From: CAYYJV01 sp964486395
GTDB lineage: Bacteria; Patescibacteriota; Minisyncoccia; Minisyncoccales; MHMH01
DNA length: 30,579 nucleotides
Assembly (NCBI GenBank): GCA_964486395.1
Contig: CAZALP010000002.1
Coordinates: forward strand, 1-30,579
Direction of reading: 5' to 3'
Positions 1-6,219 of the stretch are shown here, in pieces; within the stretch, counting starts at the first letter, position 1; the number at the start of each line of letters is the position of its first letter. The notes under the pieces were generated by a model. It was not told where the DNA came from. It saw only the letters and a list, made by a program, of their open reading frames with translations, and did not search any database. Position numbers and translations under genes: made by a program.

Positions 1-741
1 TACCCACGCTTTCGTCCCTCAGCGTCAGGGTCGCCCCAGCTGAATGCCTTCGCTTTTGGTGTTCCGGTCGATATCAACGGATTTCACCCCTACACCGACC
101 GTTCCATCAGCCTCTAACGCCCTCTACCTCGCCCATCTCTTTTGCAGTTTCAAAGTTGAGCTCTGAAAATTTAACAAAAGATGCGGCAAGGCGCCTACGG
201 ACCCTTTACGCCCAATAAATCCGGATAACGCTTGCGGATTCTGAATTACCGCGCCTGCTGGCACAGAATTAGGCTCCGCTTATTCCTGCTTTACCTTCAC
301 CCCGAAGGGTTATTCAAGCAGAAAAGCAGTTTACAACCCGAAGGCCTTCTTCCTGCACGCGACGTCGCTGGTTCAGGCTTGCGCCCATTGACCAATATTC
401 TCGACTGCTGCCTCCCGTAGGAGTATGGGCCGTGTCTCAGTCCCATCGTTGGGGAACATGCTCTCACATCCCCTACCCGTCATAGCCTTGGTAGGCCGTT
501 ACCCTACCAACTAGCTGATAGGCCGCAGACTCATCCATTACCGGTCCATCCGAAGATGTACCTTTACCCGTGAGGGACTATCAGATATTAGCCCTGTTTT
601 CACAGGGTTATCTCTGTGTAATGGGTTGATATCCACGTGTTACTAACTCGTTCGCCGGTTGCTATTGCTAGCCCCCTTGACTTGCATGCCTTATCCACGT
701 CGCCAGCGTTCATCCTGAGCTAGGATCAAACTCTCAGAAAA
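1..741 (-). rRNA. rrs: 16S ribosomal RNA, 5' half (continues past the left edge)
   Basis: The minus strand carries the conserved 5' core of bacterial 16S: the AGAGTTTGATCC segment (A8 in E. coli numbering at 734), the ACTCCTACGGGAGGCAGCAG segment (about 408-427), and the 530 loop at 246-264. The left edge corresponds to roughly E. coli position 770-775, so the 3' half, 23S and 5S lie outside. The mature 5' end at 741 is extrapolated from E. coli numbering and could be off by a few bases. The 530 loop reads GTGCCAGCAGGCGCGGTAA, with G525 instead of C525, matched by C506 in the partner strand. No intron or large insertion is seen in this half. The divergence pattern fits CPR bacteria. Confidence 0.97.
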
Positions 742-1023
742 AACCCAGTAGTAGAGCGTAGCTCACTACAGGGTAGAATAGAGTCGGACCTTCACTTTGA
801 TAATTCTTCGCGTCAAAATCACTTCGCTCCGCTCGAATTACTTTGTAATTCGAGGGATCGCTCTGTGATTTGCCACTCTCCCCAAAATTTTCAATTTGGG
901 GACTCAATTTTGAATTTTCAAAGTTCGTCTTTCCGAAATAAAACCAGGAAGACATCTTCCTGGTAAAAGCACTGATGTCTTCTTTCTATTAACTTTTGCT
1001 GCTTGCCGAATTCATATTTTTCT
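742..1023 (-). other. Structured 16S rRNA leader, no gene
   Basis: Region between the predicted rRNA start point (about 1022) and the mature 16S end. I see no credible gene here. It holds three strong hairpins: 832-854 (10-bp perfect stem, TTT loop, extended by the outer pair AATCAC/GTGATT at 817-822 and 865-870), 880-901 (CCCCAAA/TTTGGGG), and 943-964 (10-bp arms ACCAGGAAGA/TCTTCCTGGT separated by 2 nt). These may serve pre-rRNA processing or antitermination. I could not identify a boxA-like element. Confidence 0.6.
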
Positions 1024-1029
1024 ATTATC

Positions 1030-1058
1030 ATTATATCTCGCAAAAAAAAGCTTGTCAA
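1030..1058 (-). promoter_or_regulatory. Consensus sigma-70-type promoter of the rRNA operon
   Basis: Read on the minus strand: TTGACA (1053-1058), a 17-bp spacer, then TATAAT (1030-1035). Both hexamers and the spacing are exact consensus. The -35 box starts two bases beyond the last paired base of the tRNA-Thr gene, so promoter and tRNA are packed against each other. The predicted transcription start is about 1022-1024, giving a leader of about 280 nt before 16S. Confidence 0.85.
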
Positions 1059-1060
1059 GA

Positions 1061-1131
1061 GCCGAGGGCGAGATTCGAACTCGCGACTTGCTGTTTACAA
1101 AACAGCTACTCTACCACTGAGTTACCCCGGC
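1061..1131 (-). tRNA. tRNA-Thr (anticodon UGU)
   Basis: A complete cloverleaf folds on the minus strand. The acceptor stem is GCCGGGG/CCTCGGC with one G-U pair. The D arm has a 4-bp stem and a short loop. The anticodon stem is GCTGT/ACAGC around the loop TTTGTAA (anticodon TGT, reading ACA). The variable loop has 5 nt, and the T arm is GCGAG-TTCGAAT-CTCGC. CCA is not encoded: the discriminator is T at 1060, followed by CTTGACA, which is already the -35 box of the rRNA promoter. CCA must be added by a nucleotidyltransferase. Confidence 0.95.
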
Positions 1132-1192
1132 ATAGTCACTTTGAATAATTTCCTGCACGGGAAAACCTAAAATTTTCTTTCAAAAAAATTTT

Positions 1193-1543
1193 TTACTTTC
1201 CTTCTTTGCTTTTTTTTAATTCGTCCCAATAGGCATCTGGTTGGTGGTTCTTCTTCCGGTTGTTCCGCTGACGAAGTTTTTCCAGCCAATGGCTGGTTTT
1301 GCTCTCGGCTTTCAGCGTCAAAACTCTCACTTTCGAAAGAATCTTTTGAAGATACATCTCATGATCAAGATTTTTGGCTCCCGGAAATCTTTCTATTCCC
1401 TTTTTAATCTTTGGCAAAACTTCAGTTCGCCAGTCGGGAGAAGCATCCGGCAACTTCACCAAATCAGGCATTTTTCTGTACAGAATTACTCCAATACCAA
1501 TAAAACTAAATAAACAAACAGTAGCTAAAATGAGAGTTATCAT
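1193..1543 (-). CDS. Small single-pass membrane protein, unknown function
   Basis: A 116-aa protein with one N-terminal hydrophobic helix (about residues 2-22, ending before YRKMPD) and a basic, mostly helical remainder rich in Lys, Arg and Glu. The topology suggests an N-terminal membrane anchor with a cytoplasmic basic domain, which is inference. Its start overlaps the end of tsf by 4 nt, so it is probably translated by coupling as the third gene of the rpsB-tsf unit. I recognise no family. Its position after two translation genes could hint at a ribosome- or membrane-related role, but nothing in the sequence proves this. The 61 bp between its stop and the tRNA gene hold only AT-rich sequence. 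Confidence 0.75.
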   Translation of the reverse strand: MITLILATVCLFSFIGIGVILYRKMPDLVKLPDASPDWRTEVLPKIKKGIERFPGAKNLDHEMYLQKILSKVRVLTLKAESKTSHWLEKLRQRNNRKKNHQPDAYWDELKKSKEGK

Positions 1544-1980
1544 ATTTTATACCTGACAAACCTCTTAACCACTACGTTTTCTCCGACTTTGGCAATGTAT
1601 TCGTCGATCAAATCCTTGACTGTTTTAGACTCGTCTTTTATCCAAGGCTGTTCTAAAAGAGGAATTTCCTCGTCCGGGGAAGCGGCAATCTGCAGGCATA
1701 ATTCGTGGGATAAATTCTGGAAATCCGGAGATTTAGCCACGAAGTCCGTTTCGCACCCCAATTCCAGCAAAACTCCCACTTTCTTGTTGGGATGAATGTA
1801 GCTGTCGATGATGCCCTGCCCCGTGGTTCTTTCTGCTTTCTTCTTGGCTATTTCCTTTCCCATTTTTTTCAAAACTTCTCTGGCTTTCTCAATATCTTCT
1901 CCCGCCTCCTTTAAGGCTTGCCTGCATTCGCCAATGGAAACTCCGGTTTCTTCTCTTAATTGTTTAATTTTGTCAATCAT
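1540..1980 (-). CDS. tsf: Translation elongation factor Ts (short form)
   Basis: EF-Ts is the GDP/GTP exchange factor of EF-Tu. The N-terminal UBA-like helical domain is at about residues 1-45 (LREETGVSIGECRQAL), followed by the diagnostic TDFVAK motif at 78-83, the part that inserts into the EF-Tu nucleotide pocket. The protein ends at residue 146, about half of E. coli EF-Ts (283 aa). The second core subdomain and the coiled-coil module are missing, as in other short bacterial EF-Ts such as that of Thermus, but more so. It lies one base downstream of rpsB, the usual rpsB-tsf order, and an AGGA-like Shine-Dalgarno sequence lies about 8 nt before the ATG. Confidence 0.95.
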   Translation of the reverse strand: MIDKIKQLREETGVSIGECRQALKEAGEDIEKAREVLKKMGKEIAKKKAERTTGQGIIDSYIHPNKKVGVLLELGCETDFVAKSPDFQNLSHELCLQIAASPDEEIPLLEQPWIKDESKTVKDLIDEYIAKVGENVVVKRFVRYKI

Positions 1981-1981
1981 G

Positions 1982-2713
1982 TTATTGTTCCTTTTTTTCG
2001 TTTTTATCTTTTATTTCTGCGCTTTGAATGGCTTCTTTAACTTTATCTAAAATATATTTAACAGAAGAAATGGCATCGTCTGAAGCGGGAATCGGAAAGT
2101 CGGCCAGAGAAGGATCCACGTTGGTATCGCAAATCCCGATCACTTTCACCCCTTTCATTTTGGCTTCTTTTACGGCTATGCCGTCTTTCCTCATATCGCA
2201 AACGAAAATGGCTTCCGGTAAATGGTGCAAATTCTTAATTCCTCCGAATTTCCTTTCCAGCTCTTTCAATTCCTCGTCGAATTCGGCTCTCTCTTTCTTG
2301 GTGTATTTTTCAAACCCTCCCTCGGCTTTCTTTTTCTCCAAATCCTTGTAATACTCTATTCTTTTCAAAATGGTGCCGAAATTGGTAAAAGTTCCTCCCA
2401 GCCAACGCTCGGCTACGTAAGGAAGGCCGCATTCCTCGGCGGTCTTCCTGACTAAATCCTGGGTCTGGATTTTAGTTCCCACCAAAAGTAAAACTTTGCC
2501 TTCCGAAGTCAAATCCTGAACGTATTTTAGAGCCTGAATCAATTTTTCTTTGGTCTTCTCCAAGTCAATAATGTGAACGTTGTTTCTTACTCCATGCAAA
2601 TACGGATTCATTTTAGGATGGGTTTTGGAAGTCCGATGCCCAAAATGCAAACCCGCCTGAGCCATCTGCTCGGTATCTAGCTCGATCTTAAATTTTTCCT
2701 GGGCTTTTGCCAT
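1982..2713 (-). CDS. rpsB: 30S ribosomal protein uS2
   Basis: uS2 of 243 aa, a normal length for the family. The family hallmark FGHRTSKTHPKMNPY is near the N-terminus (about residues 25-39), with the S2 motifs GTKIQTQDLV, WLGGTFTNF and ICDTNVDPSLADFPIPASDDA further on. The charged C-terminal tail ends in Lys/Glu. It is the first gene of the rpsB-tsf-membrane protein unit. The start at 2713 leaves only 40 bp to the divergent pyrH gene. A TATAGT -10 box lies 8 nt upstream of the ATG and there is no Shine-Dalgarno sequence, so the mRNA is probably leaderless. Confidence 0.98.
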   Translation of the reverse strand: MAKAQEKFKIELDTEQMAQAGLHFGHRTSKTHPKMNPYLHGVRNNVHIIDLEKTKEKLIQALKYVQDLTSEGKVLLLVGTKIQTQDLVRKTAEECGLPYVAERWLGGTFTNFGTILKRIEYYKDLEKKKAEGGFEKYTKKERAEFDEELKELERKFGGIKNLHHLPEAIFVCDMRKDGIAVKEAKMKGVKVIGICDTNVDPSLADFPIPASDDAISSVKYILDKVKEAIQSAEIKDKNEKKEQ

Positions 2714-2753
2714 CAGCTTTTACTATAGCATAAAGTATGATAAAGTAAAAGGG
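2714..2753. promoter_or_regulatory. Palindromic divergent promoter rpsB / pyrH
   Basis: The whole 40-bp gap is an imperfect inverted repeat: 16-bp arms at 2717-2732 and 2736-2751 with two mismatches, and a 3-bp centre. The symmetry places the same promoter on both strands. For rpsB: TTTACT (2744-2749), 16-bp spacer, TATAGT (2722-2727), 8 nt to the ATG. For pyrH: TTTACT (2719-2724), 16-bp spacer, TAAAGT (2741-2746), 7 nt to the ATG. Each -35 box overlaps the -10 region of the other promoter, so the two polymerases should compete. Confidence 0.6.
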
Positions 2754-3437
2754 ATGGGCAAAACAGTGGTCATATCATTAGGCGGCTCAATAATAGTTCC
2801 CGACCGGATTCAAGTGGCATTCCTTAAAAAATTTAAGGAATTTATTTTGAAATTTTTGAAAAAAGACTATAAATTCATCATTGTTACGGGCGGAGGAAGC
2901 ACTGCCAGGAATTACATTAAAGCCGCAGACAGAGTTACCAAAATTAACGACGAAGACAAAGACTGGCTGGGCATTCACGCCACCCGCTTGAATGCCCATC
3001 TTTTAAGAACCATTTTCAAAAAACAAGCCTATCCCGTGGTTCTGGACAATCCCAAAAAACCAATCAGCCCACTGTTCACACACAGCGGCGGCGACTGCCG
3101 TCTTTTTATTGCTTCCGGCTGGCGCCCCGGCTGGTCCACCGATTACGACACCGTCTTGCTGGCCCAAAGATTTAAGGCTGAAAAATTAATTAATGCTTCC
3201 AACATCACCCACATTTACGATAAAAACAAAAAATTAGTTAAAAAAATCAGCTGGAAGAACTACAGGAAGCTCATTCAAACAGAATGGAAGCCTGGCTTAA
3301 GCGTTCCCTTTGACCCCGTAGCCGCTAAAACCGCCCAAAAATACAAAATGAAGGTCATTGTCGCCAAAGGAACCAACTTAAAGAACTTAGAAAACATCTT
3401 GACAGATAAAAGGTTTCAAGGTACTATAATCGCATGA
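2754..3437 (+). CDS. pyrH: UMP kinase, archaeal-type
   Basis: Amino-acid-kinase fold enzyme making UDP from UMP and ATP. Visible motifs are ISLGGSIIVP (phosphate loop, residues 7-16), VTGGGSTARNYI (44-55), LGIHATRLNA, and near the centre SGWRPGWSTDYDTVLLA. It then has LSVPFDPVAAKTA, where residues that bind nucleotide in this family usually lie. These match the archaeal UMP kinase family, common in CPR, better than the bacterial hexameric type. The segment encoded at 3069-3086 (PLFTHS) is a copy of an 18-bp repeat found elsewhere in the window and appears to lengthen a loop. The gene overlaps rpmE by 4 nt (ATGA) and ends in UGA. Confidence 0.9.
   Translation: MGKTVVISLGGSIIVPDRIQVAFLKKFKEFILKFLKKDYKFIIVTGGGSTARNYIKAADRVTKINDEDKDWLGIHATRLNAHLLRTIFKKQAYPVVLDNPKKPISPLFTHSGGDCRLFIASGWRPGWSTDYDTVLLAQRFKAEKLINASNITHIYDKNKKLVKKISWKNYRKLIQTEWKPGLSVPFDPVAAKTAQKYKMKVIVAKGTNLKNLENILTDKRFQGTIIA
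3069..3086 (+). repeat. 18-bp dispersed unit, copy 1 (in pyrH)
   Basis: CCACTGTTCACACACAGC, identical base for base to the copy at 3636-3653. Here it is read in the frame giving P-L-F-T-H-S, unlike the other copies, so the conservation is of DNA and not of peptide. Confidence 0.85.
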
Positions 3438-3700
3438 AAAAAGATATTCATCCAAAATATTATCAAAATGCCAGAGTGCAGTGCGCCTGCGGGAATACTT
3501 TTACTACTGGCTCCACCAAAGAATACATCGAGGTGGAGATTTGCTCTAAATGCCACCCTTTTTACACCGGTAAAGAAAAGATTGTTGATACCATGGGCAG
3601 GGTGGAAAAATTCAGAAAGAGATTAGCAAAAAAATCCACTGTTCACACACAGCCCGCTGTTCGCACACAGGAAAAACATGGCAAATTTAGAAAACGCTAA
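3434..3700 (+). CDS. rpmE: 50S ribosomal protein bL31, zinc-binding, with repeat-derived tail
   Basis: bL31 with the zinc ligands C17, C19, C37 and C40 (CAC and CSKC), and the family motifs IHPKY near the start and VDTMGRVEKFRKR at 51-63. Usual bL31 ends just after this last motif, at about 65-70 residues. Here 21 further residues follow, from about residue 68. Two tandem 18-bp units at 3636-3671 encode most of the extension (TVHTQP and AVRTQE), and the frame then runs 23 nt into prfA. A likely history is insertion of the units at the end of the gene, displacing the original stop. It is translationally coupled to pyrH through a 4-nt overlap. Confidence 0.95.
   Translation: MKKDIHPKYYQNARVQCACGNTFTTGSTKEYIEVEICSKCHPFYTGKEKIVDTMGRVEKFRKRLAKKSTVHTQPAVRTQEKHGKFRKR
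3636..3671 (+). repeat. 18-bp units, copies 2 and 3 in tandem (end of rpmE)
   Basis: 3636-3653 reads CCACTGTTCACACACAGC and 3654-3671 reads CCGCTGTTCGCACACAGG. The two abut exactly with an 18-bp period and encode TVHTQP and AVRTQE. The end of the second unit, AGGA at 3669-3672, lies 5 nt before the prfA ATG and can serve as its Shine-Dalgarno sequence. Confidence 0.9.
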
Positions 3701-4727
3701 AAAGGAATATGACGAAATTCTCAAGCAGCTCGCAGACCCCGAGCTGCTTTCAGATTATGAAAAACTGGAGGAACTTTCCAAGAAAAAAGCTCATTTGGAA
3801 AAAATCATTAACAAATCAGAAGAGTTAAAAGAAGTAAAAGACGAAATTGAGGAAAACAAAGAAATTATAAAGACCAAAGAGGATCCGGAATTAAGCTCTC
3901 TGGCAGAAACAGAGCTGTCCCAGCTCCAAGATAAAGAAAAAATATTGGAAAAAGAACTGGAATCCCTGTTAAAAAACGAGGCTCCCAAGGCCAGCCAGTC
4001 CGCCATTATGGAAATCAGGGCGGGAACAGGCGGCGAAGAAGCCAGTCTGTTTGCTGCCAATCTCTACAGAATGTATTCGAAATATGCTCAAAGCCAAGGA
4101 TGGAGATTAAAAGTGTTGAGCTCTCACGCCACCGAACTGGGGGGATTCAAGGAAATAATTTTTGAAATTAAAAACGGGGATGTTTATTCAAAAATACAGC
4201 ATGAAGGCGGAGTCCACCGCGTCCAAAGAATTCCCGCTACCGAAAAATCGGGCAGAATTCACACTTCCACGGCTTCTGTGGCCGTACTTCCCAAGCCGAA
4301 AAAAGCTACTGCGAGAATTAGGCCGGACGAACTAAAAATCGACACCTACAGAGCCTCTGGCCCCGGAGGCCAATATGTAAATAGGCGCGAATCAGCCATA
4401 AGAATCACTCACCTTCCCACAGGTCTGGTAGTAACTTCTCAAACGGAAAGAAGCCAGCTCCAAAACAAGGAAAACGCCATGGCCATCCTGGAAGCCAAAC
4501 TCCAGGAACTGAAAGAAATAGAACAGTTGGAAAAAATGGGAGAAAAAAGAAAAGCCCAGATCAAACGGGCTCAAAGAGCAGATAAAATTAGAACCTATAA
4601 TTTCCCCCAAGACAGGGTAACCGACCACCGCATCCAAAAATCTTTCCATAATATAGAATCTATCATGGACGGAAATCTTAATCCGATCATTGAATCCCTA
4701 GCCAAAAATCTGGAAAAAAAAGAATAA
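3678..4727 (+). CDS. prfA: Peptide chain release factor 1
   Basis: Class I release factor for UAA and UAG. The GGQ peptidyl-hydrolysis motif is at residues 230-232 (SGPGGQYVN), and the codon-recognition tripeptide PAT at 186-188 (HRVQRIPATEKSGRIHTS) matches the P-x-T type of RF1, not the SPF of RF2. The N-terminal domain (1-100) is highly charged coiled coil. Length is 349 aa against about 360 in E. coli. The start overlaps the rpmE end by 23 nt, and AGGA lies 5 nt upstream of the ATG. As UGA serves as a stop in this window, RF2 must be encoded elsewhere. Confidence 0.97.
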   Translation: MANLENAKKEYDEILKQLADPELLSDYEKLEELSKKKAHLEKIINKSEELKEVKDEIEENKEIIKTKEDPELSSLAETELSQLQDKEKILEKELESLLKNEAPKASQSAIMEIRAGTGGEEASLFAANLYRMYSKYAQSQGWRLKVLSSHATELGGFKEIIFEIKNGDVYSKIQHEGGVHRVQRIPATEKSGRIHTSTASVAVLPKPKKATARIRPDELKIDTYRASGPGGQYVNRRESAIRITHLPTGLVVTSQTERSQLQNKENAMAILEAKLQELKEIEQLEKMGEKRKAQIKRAQRADKIRTYNFPQDRVTDHRIQKSFHNIESIMDGNLNPIIESLAKNLEKKE

Positions 4728-4749
4728 AAAACAAAAACCGTTTTTTATT
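4723..4749. terminator. Bidirectional terminator between convergent prfA and transglycosylase gene
   Basis: Perfect 10-bp stem AATAAAAAAC (4723-4732) / GTTTTTTATT (4740-4749) with a 7-nt loop. The hairpin contains the prfA stop codon and overlaps the stop codon of the minus-strand gene. The stem is A/T-rich, and each arm gives a U-run on one strand. The symmetry fits a shared terminator, though the stem is weak in G/C. Confidence 0.6.
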
Positions 4750-6217
4750 AAGACTGTTCTAGGAGCTCAATCTCTTTCTGATATTGCTCGGCTCTGTCCA
4801 TAACAGGCTGGCCGTAGTTTTTCTCCTCCCACCACGTCCAGGAAGAACCAGAAAAATAGCGCATGGCAGCTTTGAATTCGTTGGTAGCTGCCCCTAAATT
4901 TCTTAAATAAATGCCGGCAGCCAAAAAGGAATCCTTAATCTCCCAAGGGTCGGCCACTCGCCCCGTAACTGACTTTATTTCCTCTTTATACATATTCCAA
5001 GTGGAGGGAATAAACTGAGCAGGACCCATTGCTCCCCCCCATCCGTATGGTTCTCCCTGCCAATAAGCTGGGATCCAACAAGAAACGGGAGTGCTGGAAT
5101 ATTCCCTGGCTAAGCCTTTTTCCTGGTTAATTTCTTCGAGAATTTGCAGAAAAACGGGCACGTCCCGAGTGGGATTCATAGTCCTAACAGCTTTTTTGCC
5201 GGTCTTAATATACACCCCATCCCCTGTTTCTGTGTTTTTAAGGTAGCACTGGCCTACGTTTTCTCCAATCTTTCCGTAACGCATCGATTCCTGGGCTAAA
5301 ATAGAAAGCAAAAAGGCAGCTCTTACTCCCGTAACTCTTTCCACATACTGAGCGATTTCCACGGCTTTGCCAAATTCAATTCCGCCTTCCGGAACTCCGA
5401 TTAGTTCAAATAAACGGCTGCGGATTTCAGCCACCTGTTTTGAAATTTCCTGCTGCTCCTTCAGTTGTTTCTGATATTCTTCTTCTGTCAGCTTTAAATA
5501 ATATTCTTTCTCTTCCTTCAACTCCTCTGACTGACGCTTCTGAAGAGTTTGCACGTAAACCGTTTGTTCCATTTCGCTCTTTTCTTCTCCCAGCTCTTTT
5601 CTTTGTTTTTCCAGATAGATTTTCAATGCCTTTATATTCTCTAAAAGCTCCTGATTCTTGGCATCCAAAGATTCCAGAGCCACCAAGTTTTCGAAAAAAT
5701 CGGAAATGCCTTCTGAAAGCAAAACCTCGATCAAAGATCTTTGGTCTTCTTCGTAAATAGTTCTCAGGATGGCGGCCAACCTTTCTGTTCCCTCTTCAAT
5801 CTTCTGGGTGGTTATTTTGATGGAAGCTTCGGTATCGCCAATCTGCAATGCCAAGTCTTTAATGGCCAGATTGGATTGGTAAATCTGGTATTCTAGACTT
5901 TTTATCTGATTTCTCAGGCTGGAAATTTTGTTTTGAAGAGTTTGCTTTTCCTGTTTGGTCTTGGAAATGTCTTTTTCTATCCGGGCACTTTCTTCCACGA
6001 AATAGGCTTCGCATTTTTCCAGCAATTGCCGGCACTGGCCGACGTCGGTAGTGCGGCAGTAATCTTCAATGTTTTCCAGCTGGCAGGTTTCTGATAAGTC
6101 ATTTTGTGCAAAAGTAAAAAGGCTCGACAGAGCCAAAATGAAAATCAAAACTGGAAAACTAAAAACAACCACTAAAAAGTAAAAACCGGTTTTGAGTTTT
6201 TCCTGGTCAATTTTCAT
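4748..6217 (-). CDS. Membrane-anchored coiled-coil lytic transglycosylase
   Basis: A 489-aa protein in three parts. A signal/anchor helix spans about residues 12-37. A long coiled coil (about 75-270) is rich in Lys, Glu and Gln and resembles the N-terminal regulatory domains of EnvC- and PcsB-type hydrolases. The C-terminal domain (about 285-485) is of the SLT/MltB lytic-transglycosylase type: the likely catalytic Glu is E310 in AQESMRYG, and GAMGPAQFIPSTW surrounds residues 398-402. In EnvC/PcsB the catalytic end is M23 or CHAP, so this is the same layout with a different enzyme. It probably cleaves peptidoglycan at the outer face of the membrane, perhaps at division. It follows rplY by 2 nt. 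Confidence 0.85.
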   Translation of the reverse strand: MKIDQEKLKTGFYFLVVVFSFPVLIFILALSSLFTFAQNDLSETCQLENIEDYCRTTDVGQCRQLLEKCEAYFVEESARIEKDISKTKQEKQTLQNKISSLRNQIKSLEYQIYQSNLAIKDLALQIGDTEASIKITTQKIEEGTERLAAILRTIYEEDQRSLIEVLLSEGISDFFENLVALESLDAKNQELLENIKALKIYLEKQRKELGEEKSEMEQTVYVQTLQKRQSEELKEEKEYYLKLTEEEYQKQLKEQQEISKQVAEIRSRLFELIGVPEGGIEFGKAVEIAQYVERVTGVRAAFLLSILAQESMRYGKIGENVGQCYLKNTETGDGVYIKTGKKAVRTMNPTRDVPVFLQILEEINQEKGLAREYSSTPVSCWIPAYWQGEPYGWGGAMGPAQFIPSTWNMYKEEIKSVTGRVADPWEIKDSFLAAGIYLRNLGAATNEFKAAMRYFSGSSWTWWEEKNYGQPVMDRAEQYQKEIELLEQS

Positions 6218-6219
6218 TT

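Noticed and set aside
232..420. Open frame on the plus strand inside the rRNA region
   Set aside because: It lies wholly in antisense of conserved 16S sequence and has no protein-like features.
1..741. Intron or large insertion in the 16S gene, known in CPR rRNAs
   Set aside because: The sequence follows the bacterial core from E. coli position 8 to about 770 without a break; the 3' half is not in the window.
734..955. Open frame on the minus strand in the rRNA leader
   Set aside because: It is made of leader hairpins and runs into the 16S 5' end; composition and position fit untranslated leader.
3399..3430. TTGACA and TATAAT at the end of pyrH, as an internal promoter for rpmE
   Set aside because: The spacer is 20 bp, too long for good function, and the start point would fall at or past the rpmE ATG (3434).
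3435..3437. Recoding of UGA as Gly or another residue, as in SR1 and Gracilibacteria
   Set aside because: UGA ends pyrH at the expected protein length, and no conserved protein here needs UGA read-through.
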